From the NCBI GenBank assembly GCA_002007465.1, contig LNAC01000009.1:1148532-1212531 (forward strand): 64,000 nucleotides of DNA. Direction: 5' to 3'. Below the pieces are notes generated by a model, which was not told the origin of the DNA, did not search any database, and saw only the letters and a program-made list of their open reading frames with translations. The position numbers and the translations under genes were made by a program. Position 1 is the first letter of the stretch. The number at the start of each line of letters is the position of its first letter. Positions 12,701 to 24,700 of the stretch are shown piece after piece. This stretch comes from Ailurus styani (taxonomy: Eukaryota; Chordata; Mammalia; Carnivora; Ailuridae).

Positions 12701-15700
12701 CTGCATTCATGTGTCCTGGTTATTTCACACCGTCTCGGTCTGGTTTTTAGTTTGTTTTGTTGGGAGGTAGTGGGGTGGGGAGGAAGTGGCCCGTACCTAA
12801 ATGCGCTTGGGCTCGGACTCGGTCTTGGGAATAGTCAGGTTTCCTCCAGCCGTCAGGCCCTGAGCCGGCCTCAGAGCGCAGGTACAGGCGAGGCTCTGCC
12901 CACCCCCCACCCACTTACCCACACTCGCAGGGATGTGGCTGATGCTGCTGAGGATGGTGGTGGCCCCGGAGCCCGCCTCCTGTCGCACGCTGGTGTTGAG
13001 GGTGGCTCTGCTAAATTCCTGGCCATTGATCGCCCCAGACATGCTGCCGTGGCTCCCGCGGGGCTCCCCTGAGAGGAAGGTGGAGGACAGTGACGTCATC
13101 AGAGTAATCAGGTGCTGTCACCCACTCCTCAGAGGGGTCACTGAGGCTCCGTGAGTGGAAGTGACTTGCCCCAGGCCACAGAGCTCGCAGGCGGGGGACT
13201 CATTGCCCAGGGGATCCTGGCTCTGAGAGAGGCGGGGGGAGGCTTTTGAGAGGCGCCCTGCCCTGGGAAGGCGCTGGCTTCTAATTCCAGCTCTGCTGTC
13301 ACCTTCCTGGAAATCTGGGCAGGTCAGGCCCCTGAGACACCCTTGAGCTGGCTTATCTACACAGCAAGGAAGTGAGACCACAGATGTGCCAAAGACCTGT
13401 TGGGTTCTAAAATGCCGGAAGCTCGTGATGGAGGGGCGGGCGGGCTCCTCTGGGCCGGGCACCAGGCCAGGACCTGAATGCTGCCACCTGAACACCCTTC
13501 ATCCCATCCCTGGCCCTGGCTCCAGCCGCCTGCAGCTGGATTTCCAACAGCAGCCGGGCGGTCTGCAAGCAGGTGCTCTCTGCAGCACTCATCAGAGGCC
13601 GCTTCCTCTGGCTAATGGGCCAGCTGTCTCCTCGGCACAGATGGCACTCGGGGGGGGGGGGGGGGGGGGCTGAGAGACAGGGGCTGGCCTGCCTCTTCGC
13701 TCGCCGGCTCTCCGGGGAAATTAACAACCAATTGCCCATGATCTGTCGAAAAAATAACATAAAACACTCGACTGCCAGGATCCTAAATGGGTAAATCAGG
13801 GGGCTGGTTCATTTTGAATTCCAGGAAGCAGCGCCGTTTCCTGCAGCCCGGAGCTGGGGTTTGATGAGATTTGATGCCCATCTGGGATGTCTCTCGTCAA
13901 TATCCGCAGCTCTGGGGTCTACGGGAGGGACAGAGGAACAGGCCACGAACCTACCCCTGGGCTCTTAATAAGGGGAAGAGGAAGAAGTCAGGTGCAGAGA
14001 AGGCAGCAGCATGGACGGGCATCTTTCAAAGGGGACAAGAAATTGGAGGCTGGGGAAGACAAGCTACTGTCAACTTTCTCAGACATGGGGTGACTCAGAA
14101 GCCTCTTGCCCCCCACGAGGCCTGAAGCCCCCCCCCCCACCAGGCTGATGGGAAATGAGGAAGAGAAGACAGTGTTCGTGGTGAGGGAACCTCCAAACCC
14201 CTGAACACCTTTTACCTAGCCGTGCCCCACGGGAGGGCCTTACCCCCCAGACATGTTCAGGAGGGCACACAAAGATGCCCACCACAGTGTCCTTTTTGGA
14301 GGGGACATTGGAAAACAAAACAGACCCCTAAACCTGTTGCTTGTTTAACAAAGCCAACAGCAATGAAGTTAGGAAAGCATTTTTGTGGGGAAAAAAACAC
14401 CAAAGATGTAGGCTGGGCTTACTGTCATGGGATATTGTCCCAACATGTAGGTTGTAGGACAACCTATAAACTTGACCTCTTTTATAAAAAGGAAAAAGCG
14501 TATCTCTTTATGTTTGGGGGAAAAAAGTATAAAGGGATATATCCCAAGTAATGGCCAGAGATGGCTATTTCTGGTCATTGAAGGAGGTGAGAACATTGAT
14601 AATTCATTTTTTCTTCGTAGATTCATTTCTAACTTATCTGGCCTTTGTATAATTAGCACATAGAAGACTTTAAACGTGGCTGTTCCCATTTAAAAAGGAA
14701 GGGGCTGTTCTGAATGAAATGATGGCCCCTGAAAAGATGTGTGGGAGTCCTGATCCGCAGACCTGAGGCTGTGACCTTATCTGAAGAGAGGGTCTGTACA
14801 GAGGGGATCAAGTTAACATAAGGTCATCAGGATGGGCCCTAACTTAATAACTGGGGTCCTTATGTGAAGAGGAAATCTAGAGGTGGGCATGTTCCCGGGG
14901 GAAATGCTGTGGGAACTTGTAGGTAGAGATTTGGGTGATGGGGTGAAGTTTTTATGAGCCAAGGAGCACCAGAGTTTGCCAGCAAACCATCAGAAGGTCA
15001 GGGCATGGGACGGACTCTCTATCACAGATCTCAGAGGGGACTGACCCTGCTTCTCCTCAATCTTAGATTTCTGGCCTCCAGAACTGAGAGGCAATACATT
15101 TCCAGGAGGCCACCAGGCTGTACTACTTTGCCGTGGCCGCTCTGGGTCCATCCAGAAGCCACGTGCAGGGTGTGGTCTGGGGTGTGGGCTTCCGAACAGG
15201 AGAGGAGAAGGATGGGGACCCAGCTCTGAGGGTGTACTATGGAGACGTGGAGAAGTAACCTGACAGTGGGTGTGGTGACGGATGAGTGACGGCTGCCGTG
15301 GCCGGGGACAGAAGCGCAAAGCCACAGATAGGGAGTATTTGCTACAGAGACACAGGAATGACGTTCAGAAGGGATACGCGGAGACTTTCCATCATGCAGT
15401 CGGAGGCATTTTGCTGTGGTTTCTCCGGATAGTCCTTTTCTCAGTTTTGAAGTTTGGGCCGGCCCGAGGCATTAGGGATCTGAACCAGGAGGCCCGAGGT
15501 CGCAGGTGCCTTTACGGCCAGAATCAAGCAGCATCCGTTGCCGCCCCCTTACTGTGGCCTCATTCAGACTTCTCACAGCAACCCCAAAGGGGGCACCATG
15601 AATGTCCTTGCTTTATTCTGCCTACTTCACAGAATCATGGAATATCCCCCAAAGAGGACCATGTCTGTGCCTGGGAAGCCAGAATGGCTGGGGTTCCCGT

Positions 15701-18700
15701 CCAGTACGAGGGGCCAGCCCTTAGCCTCTTGGAGCCTCAGTTTCCCCAACTGTAAAGGGCAGGGTAGATAAGATGACCCATCAGTCCCTGCTGGCTGGTT
15801 CCTGCCAAGTTTGTGACTCTAAGCAAAGAGTCGGGGAGCTGGCAGGGCGGGGGGGCCACATCCCCCACCAGCAACACACAAATCCCCACTGAGCAGGAGA
15901 TCCCGCCTCTGTCCCCCACGTACCTCTGACGGCCAGGACCGCCCGGGCTGTGGTGGAGCCCAGGAGGTTGTGAGCGACGCACTCATACGCGCCCGCGTCC
16001 CCGGCCTCCACGCGCCGCAGCCACAGGCTCCCGTCGGGCAGGGTCCGGAGCCGCCGGCTGGGCCGCAGGGGCTGGCCCGCTCGCAGCCACTTCACCGTGG
16101 GCACCGGCTCTCCTGAGGCCTGGCACTGTAGAGCCACGTCCTGGCCGGATCTCACGGTCACGTCCTGGGGCTCCACCCGGAAGACCGGGGCACCTGGGGG
16201 AGGCCCGGGGCGGCTTCAGGGAATGTTTTACTACTTGTATGTGTTTCGGAGTTAGAAAGGGGACAATGGAATCCCAAGTGACCATCACATCCGATTACCG
16301 TTGTCACCGGTATGTCCTTCGAGACACTGTTTCCCGGAATATGACTGCACTGCTCATAGCTGCTTGCTTGCTTCCTTTCTCGCCCACAACAAATCCTAAG
16401 CGCCTTTCCACACCAGGACATACTCATTCTCAGTGCCTGCTCGGTGTCCCACTGTTTGGGTCTATCTCAGGGGTGTTTCCAACATGGTGCCTCTTCTTCT
16501 TCTCCTCTTCCTCCCCTCCTCCTCTTTCTCCCCTCCTCCTCCTCTTCCTCCCCCTCTTCTTCCTCTCCCCCCTCCTCCTCTTCCTCCCCATTCTTCTCCT
16601 CTTCCTCCCCCACATATAAGAAATATATGCTTCTCTCTTATAAAAACACTTAATATAGCATTTAGGGCCCACCAAGACAAACCAAGATAACCTCCTCATC
16701 GAGATCCTTGACTTAGTCATATCTGCAAAGATCCTTTTCCCAAATAAGATCACATTCACAGGTCCTGGAGACGAGGACACAGTCATATCATTGGGAGCCA
16801 CGGAGCAGCCTACCACAGTCAGGATCTCCTAAAGTGGAACATATGCCTGCTGTATGTCCCAGCCTCTCCTGGGTCCATACCCTAACAGAAACGTGGATGC
16901 AGGTCCACCAAAGGTGTGCATTGGCATGCAGAAGCAGCGCTGTTCATAACTGCCCGGCAGTGCCGGGTAACACGCAAACCGTGGCGCATCCATGTGGCGG
17001 CCAACCACACAGCAACGAGAATGGGGGAAGGCCTTCCAGGGGCGATCTCACACACAGTGTTGTGCCCCGGAAGCCTGGCACAAGGGCACATACAATAGGG
17101 TTTCATTTAAACAACGTCAGAAATAAGCAGGAGCAAGACGCTGCCCATCACTGTATAAAGAGGCCAAGTCCACTGCCCCAAAACCCAAACATAAAACTTG
17201 ACATAAAAATTATCCAAACCAACTATTTCAGGGCTCTAGAAGTCCAGGAAAGGCAAACAACAAATTGAGCCTCATTTACCCACGAGAAGCTTCTAGAACT
17301 GCGGGCGAGAACGGTGGAGGTGTGTGGCCTGGGGCTGCTCCCATCTCCCACCCCCACCCCACTGTGGTCATCCTGGTGGTTTTGCTGCGGCGGGGCTGGC
17401 TGCGAAGCCCCCAGCTCATGCTATCCCAAGGGACCGGCTGGATTTGCGGGTGAGGATGCAGGTGTATTCTGAGAGAGCGGGGTGTTGTCAGGGGATGGGA
17501 GGGGGGCAGAACCGGCAGGAAGCAGATGGGACCTGGCACCTCTGCTGGTCTAAGGAAACCAGGGGACCAGCTGGAACCTTAATGAGAAGAGCCTGGAAAT
17601 GAGGGAGCCCTGGAAAGGCCAGAGCAGCTCTCTGCACATCCCTGGCTTCTGAGGACCATGTGCTGGGATCCGGGGGTGGCTGGGGGTGGGGCAGGAAGAG
17701 TCAAAGCCAAGGCCACTCCAAAACTTCCTGAACTCGGAATCACTCCATGGCCACACGCGGATGTATCCATGGGAGGGTGGAGCCTTAGTTTCTTCGCCCT
17801 CAATTTTTAGTAAGTTGGACAGTGATGTGTCCAGTGCAGAATTTCCTTGGGTTTATCCTATTGAGTTTTGCTTGGCTTCTTGAATCTGTAGGCTTATGCC
17901 TTCAGTGAAATTTTGCAAAATTTCAGCTCTCATTTCTTTGGATACTTCTCAGCCCTTTTCCGTTTCCCTCCGGGACTCTGATGCCACCCTGTCAGATCTC
18001 ACGTCCCACGGCGTCTGCGGCTTTGCTCCTTGTTTATTTCGAGTCTGTTTCCTCTCTGTTGTTCAGACTAAGTAAATTCTATTGTTACATCTTCAAAACC
18101 ACTAGTTCTTTCTCTGTTCTCTTCATACTGCTGTTACACCTGCCGACCGAGGTTTTCCTTTTATTATCAGTGAAGTCCTACAACTTCTCTTTGGTTCTTT
18201 GTCGCTTATTTGTGCTGTCATATTTCAGCATGTTTCTAATTGCTCAGCCAGACATTCTTAACGATGTTCATTTTAAGATCCGTGTCAGATTATTCCAACA
18301 TCTGTCGCTATCTGTGGATCAGCTCTTCTCATTCAGGTTGAGAGTTTCCTTGTTATTGACAAGACGAGAGAGTTTCAGCTACATCCCCAACGCTCTGAGC
18401 ATGACAAGCCTCCGGTTCTTCTTTCTTAGCTGGCTTCCTCTGCTGCTGCCAAGGGCAAGGAGGGCTGCCTCATTGCTGCCAGGTGAGGGCAGAAACCCAG
18501 CTGTCCTAACTGACCTCTGGGACCCTCAGAACACGAGGGGTGCTCCATTACTCCCGGGCAAGCCTGGGAGTTCAGGGTTCCCACTTCTCTCTGCTGACGT
18601 CACCCTGGCCAGGGTGGGGGAAACACCTGTTACTGCCCCTCACTTGGCCTCATCTGACACCACCCCCCCAGGAGGGGTACAGGGGTGCTCGGGATGGGGG

Positions 18701-21700
18701 CAGGGCTGGAAGTGGAGGCTCCCCACCCACTTGGTCTTCGTTGATGGGGCTTGGAGTGGGGCCGTGGTTTTTTTCATGGTGTTTGGCTGAATGAGCGTGG
18801 TCATTATTGGGAAGCTTTCCATTTTGCTCTGCTGTTCCTTTCCTGGCCCTTTGTCAAGAAAGGCAGGTTTTGTGGGGGCTCTCTGTACGCATGTGAGGGT
18901 TCCTTGGCAGTCACAGGTAGCCACCTCAGGCACCCTGCCTACAATACACGAGGCAGAATGAGAAACGAGGGAATCCACCGCCATGTCACTCCACAGGTCC
19001 CAAGATCCTTAGTCAATCCTTCTTTTCTCTATCTTTCAGAGTCAATGTTTGTCTTCTAAGTGAAGTCCCGGGTGTTCAGCCATACGCAGTAGGAGGAAGG
19101 GGGAGAAGCGCATCTGTGACGCCATCTTGTCTGGAACAGGAACCGGCCACCCAGCCCCTGTAGTCCATGACAAGAACTCCCAACAATCTACACGGGAAAG
19201 AAAACTTCCTCCACCTGATAAAAAGCACCTGCAAAGCCCCACAGCTGTCATCATACTCAATGGTGGAAGATTGAATGCTGCCTGTCTACAGCTTGGACCA
19301 AAGCAAGGCTGTCTGCTCTTTCCACTTCCACTCACCTTTGCATCGAGGGTCTGACCAATGCAGTGTGGCAACAAAGAAATGAAAGGTATCCAGAGTGGCA
19401 AGGGACAGGTAAAACTGTCCAGTCCTAGGTGACATGTATAAAATCTTATATGCAGAAGTTCCTAAGGAAACTAGCAAAAATGACCAGAGCTCAGAAATGA
19501 ATTTAGCAAGGTTTCTAAGATCAAGATACAAAAATCAATTGGATTTTTGTATATTAGTGATGCAAAATCCAAAAATCAAACCAATAATAATTCCATCCAC
19601 AACAGCATCAAAAATAATAAAATTCTTAGTAATCAATGTAATAAAAGAGGGGTAAGACCTGTGAACTATAAAACATCGCTGAGGAAACTAAGATCTAAAT
19701 AAATGCTACAGAGCAATTAGATATCCATATGCTAAAAAAAAAAAAGAAGAAGAAGAAAGAGAAAGGAATTTAGACCCTTATTTCACACAAACATTAACTC
19801 ATAGTGGATCACAGACTTCCATGTAAAAACAAAACCTGTCAACCCTATAGGAGAGAAGGCGACCTTAGGCTAGATACAGATTTTTTTTTTTTGATACAAT
19901 ACCAAACACACAGTCTATAAAACACAAAATTGGTAAATTTGGACTTTGTGAAATTTTAATGCTTTTGCTCTTCCAAGGCACCGATCCGAAAATGCCAAGA
20001 CAACCCACAGAATGGAGGGAAATATCTGTAAATCATGTATCTGATAAAGGACTTGTATCCAGAAGACATACAGAACTCTCAGAACTCATTCATGAGACAA
20101 ACAACCCAACTGTGAAGTGAGCAAAACATCTGAAAAACACTTACCCAGAGAAGACATATGAACGGCACCCCCCCCACACGATCAATATCATTAGTTATTA
20201 GAGGGATGCAAATGAAAACCACAGCGAGATGCAAGTTTACACCCATGGGATGACTGAATAGAAAAGAAACACAACAAAAACGTTGGCAACAATGTAGCGA
20301 ACCCAAAGCCTCACACACGGCTAGAAGAAAAGGAAAGCAATACAGCCAGTTCGGTGGTTTCCTGAAAAGTTAGCTGTACCGAGCGACAGGCTCCTAGGAA
20401 TCTTACACAGGACAAAGGAAGACACGTACCCACACAAAGATTGAGTGCCGACGTTCATAGCAGCATTATTCCTAACAGCCCCAAATCAGAAGCCAGCTAA
20501 ACGTCTAGTAACCAATGAATGGTTACTGTTCAGCAGTAAAATAGAAGGAAGCACCGACAGGTGTTATCCTATGGATGAACTTGGAACACACTGATGAGGG
20601 AAAGGACTCAGAACAGAAGACTATACAGGACTCCACTTAGATGAGGTTTCCAGAAAGGTGCACCCGCAGACGCAGAAGGCAGATCAGCGGTTGCCTGGGG
20701 CTGGGGGTGCGAGCCGCTGGGCAGAGGGAGCTTCTTGGAGTGATAAGAAACGTCCCAGAAACGGCGATGGATGGACAATGCTATAAATTTACTAAGAATC
20801 GCTAACTGCAGGCTTAGAATGGGTGAATTTTTCCGCTTTTAAAAAACTATGGTAAAAGACATAAAGTGTACCATTGTGGCCATTCTGAAGTGCAGTGTTG
20901 AGTAGTGGAGCGCATTCACACTGTTGGGGGCCCCTCACCGCCATCCCCCTCTGGGACCCTCTCGTCTTGCCAAACCGAAACTCCAGATCCATTCAACCCC
21001 ATCTCCCCATTGTCCCCCCATTCTGCTTCTTGTTTCTATGACTCCGAGAACTCTGGATACCTCATATAATCCGAGTCATACAGTGTTTGTTTGTGTTTTG
21101 GTGACTGCCTTATTTCACTTGATGCCCTCAAATTGCAGCAGGTATCAGATTTCCTTCTGTTTCAAGGGTGAATATTATTCCATTGTATGAATGGGTGAAT
21201 TTTGCAGTATGTATCTTAACGAAGCTGTTTTTTAAAAAGTAATCTCTATGCCCAGCATGGGGCTTGAACTCATGACCCCTAGATCAAGAATGCTCTACCT
21301 ACTGAGCCAGCCAGGCACCCCAAGCTGACTTTTTTTTAAAGGCAAAACTCTGGACAGGGGTCACCTGGGGCAGGGGGCATTAACTGGAAAGGGGGTAGGT
21401 CATGATGGGAGAGGCTAGGAGCTGGTAGTGTTCCATTTTTCTATTTTTGCTCTGGGTGTGTGTTAACTTGGTGGGTTCACGTTATGAAAATTCACTGAGG
21501 GGGCGCCTGGGTGGCTCAGTCAGTTAAGCATCCGATTCGTGATTTCGGCTGAGGTCATGATCTCAGGGTCATGAGATAGAGCCCCACATCAGGCTCTGCA
21601 CTGGGCATGGAGCCCCTGTTTGCACTCTCCCTTCTCTCTCTCTCTCTTTTTCTAAGTAAGTAAGTAAATACATAAAAGATTAAAAAAGAAAATTCACTGA

Positions 21701-24700
21701 GCTGTACCCTTGTAACATGTCTTTCCCTATGTGTGTGAATCTTCAATAAAAAGTCTTATTAAAAATCCCTATGTAGATGATTTCACAGAGCTACTTTGCG
21801 GCTCAGATAGTACTCTGTAAACTACCAGCTGCTTGGCAAATCCAAGAGCTGTCACTATGATCTTGTGGATGGTTGTGAGTTTGAATAAATGGGCCCCCCC
21901 GCCCAGGCCTGGCTGTTGGGTCCCTGGACTATCATTAGCCCAGACCCTGCTTCCCATTCCGTAACTGGGAGCCACTTCATGCGACCTCAATTGCGTGTTC
22001 TCGATAAATATTTGTCAGGGAACTCCCGGTCCCTGGCCTTGCCTCTTGCCCCTCCATTCTGATCAGACAGCCTGGGACACACCGGCCCAGCCTCGGCATG
22101 GACACTCCACCCCCTGAGCGCCTGGCTGGCACTGTCCCCACCCAGGTCCCAGGCAAGGGGGAGGCCAAGACTCACTCTGAAGCACGAGGATCACCACTTT
22201 CTCCACCGTGCCCATCTCATTCTCTGCGAGGCACTGGTACTGGCCGGCGTCGTCTATCTGTAGGGGGCCATGGTGTTCGGGAGAGCAGGATGAGGGGACA
22301 GCGGGACACAGAAACAGGGGACAGGGGCAAGACCCATCTAAGCAGAGGAGCTTAGAGCGTAAACCAGCCGGGAGCTCATGGAGTCCATAAGAAGGCCTCC
22401 ATGACCACTTGTCCATAGACATCCAAAGAAAGCCTCGCCCCTTTCACACCTGGATTGTGGGGGTGGGGGTGACTGAGAGCATGGATTTGTTGCCCTCAGC
22501 AGAGCCACACCCTGCGACAGCATGATTCAGATCCCCTCTTCCAGGCTGGGTACCACGAAGTATCATCACTCCATAGCACATTACTGGGGATTCCTTGAAA
22601 AGGGGTTCCGTGGTGCAGGAAGTTTGGGAAACACTAAGTCAGACAACAACCTGCTTCTGGCTGCAGGATTCCTTGGGGCTTTTATTGTGCAGGCCTGTGC
22701 CATGAGCCTTCCGGAGGGGAGATGGCTTGCAGTATTTTCCCAGTTTAGCGAGAGGGAAGCTTTTTCTACAGGACACCCACCTCCATGGCCAGCGAGGAAG
22801 GACACGGCTCAGATTCACCTCTGAGCGGCAGCTGGGAGGCAGCCTGAGGTCACCGTCTGCACCCAGAAGGTGAAACCCTGGAGGCCGCTTGGGGGCAGCC
22901 CAGCATGCAGGTAAGAGGGGAGATCTGGCGGTCAGATCAGGATGGGACCAGATCCGCCTCCAAGGGGACTGTCCCGGGCTCATTACAAATACACCGCCAT
23001 GTCCCCAGACGAGTGCACACCATCTCCCCGTCACTAAAATGGGGATCACGGCCACTGAGATTGGACAGAAAATCATGCTCATCAAAGCGAAAGTATCTAC
23101 CAGTGGCCAGCCCGTGGTAGAGATTCGGGTAACAAGGGCCCCTAAAAAGAGCCTGATGGGATAGGATTGTGGATGTCTACCTGACCACTAGGACTTGGGA
23201 CACAGAAGGGAAGGTGAGGGAGGCTGCCCCAGGGCTCACGGCTTTGGAAACAGCCTAGAGCAGGAGTCAGAAGAACTGGGATGGGGTCCTGCCTTGGGCA
23301 CCTACTGGTCATGGGCCTCTCTGAACCTCAGTGTCTTCTTCTGTAAATGGGGCTCTCTTACTTGTCTACTCTGTGCCATTTATTGGTATTACCCAGGGGC
23401 CAGTCACTCTTAAATTCCTGGCGTGGGTCATCTCACTGATTTCTTACTATAAACCTATGAGGTAGAAACAACTATTAGCCCCATGGAACAGCTAGGGTGG
23501 ACTAAGGCATAGAGAAAAGTCACTGGCTAGAGGTCTCTTGGGTTAGTGGTGGGGAGAATCTGGGTCATGGGTGGAAAAGTGCTTTGTAGACTGTAGGAGA
23601 CCGTGGTAACCTAACGAACCCTCTGAAGCCATCAGAAAAGGCAGTGGGTTGTCCCCACCCCAAGGCATGGGGTCCCGCCTTGCCTCCGTCCTGCGGATGG
23701 TCAGCGAGCCATTCTGCAGCCGATAGCGGAGCTGGCTGCCCCGGAGTGGGAGACCGTCTTTGATCCAGCGGATGTCAGGTGCCGGGGTGCCATGGACCAC
23801 ACAGTCCAGCCGGACGCTGCTCCCCACAGGCTCCACCAGGTAGGAGAAGGCCTCCCCTTGCAACACGGGGGCTTCTGTAAGGTGACATCAGGCTATATGT
23901 CAGGAAGGAGGTTCCCTCAGGCTTGGCCTCTCCCTTAAACCCACCCCCGGAGGCTCCTGCTGGCCCAACATGACTGTGAATAGTCCGTGCATCAGGGATG
24001 GGTCATGGGTCAAGTGAAACAGACTGCCTGGAATGCCGATTTGAAACGGAGTGAGAATAGTGCTGTGATTGATTAGTGATGCCTGAGACTGGCGCAGGAG
24101 GGAAAGCAATGTGATGAGAGTTGTGTACTAGCTGTAACAGACGGATTGTCCCAGCTGCAGAGTACCTGTCAGGGACGTCGGGAAACAGACTACATAACCA
24201 TCAGGGCTCCTCGGCTGGACACAGCAACACTAAGACATCCCTGCTCCTCGCTTCATGCAAATCTTTGATTTTTTTAAAGATTTTATTATTTATTTCTTTA
24301 TGTATTTATTTAGAGTGGTTACTAGTTCAGAGGTCAGGGTGTCTATTTCTTAGAAAAACCAACAGACCGGGTTAAGCAGATGTCTCAGGAAAGGCCACAA
24401 GGCTCACGCCCTACCCTTCACGTGGACAAAGCTGACCGCCTGGACGCGCCCCACTCTGTTCTCGGCCCAGCAGATATAGGTCCCGCTGTCCTCTCTGGTG
24501 ACGGCCACCCGCTGCAGTGTGCTGCCCCCATCCTGCTCAGACACCCCCTCTGGTAGAAAAGAGATGCCCCAGAGGGTTTTGAGTCCAGGGTGCCAGGGGC
24601 CCCCTCCTGCTCTGAATCTTTCACTCAGGCCGGGGTACCCAGCAGGTGTTTAGCAAAGGCACAAAAACGGGTGTCTCTTGTGGAGGGTGGGAGCTTGACC

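Noticed and set aside
17981..18790. 269-codon plus-strand frame (and its copy at 30977)
   Set aside because: Leucine/serine-rich translation of an old LINE-like repeat with no conserved motif.
21228..21321. tRNA gene
   Set aside because: The tRNA-like head belongs to a SINE with an A-rich tail; no intact cloverleaf or 3' end of a functional tRNA.
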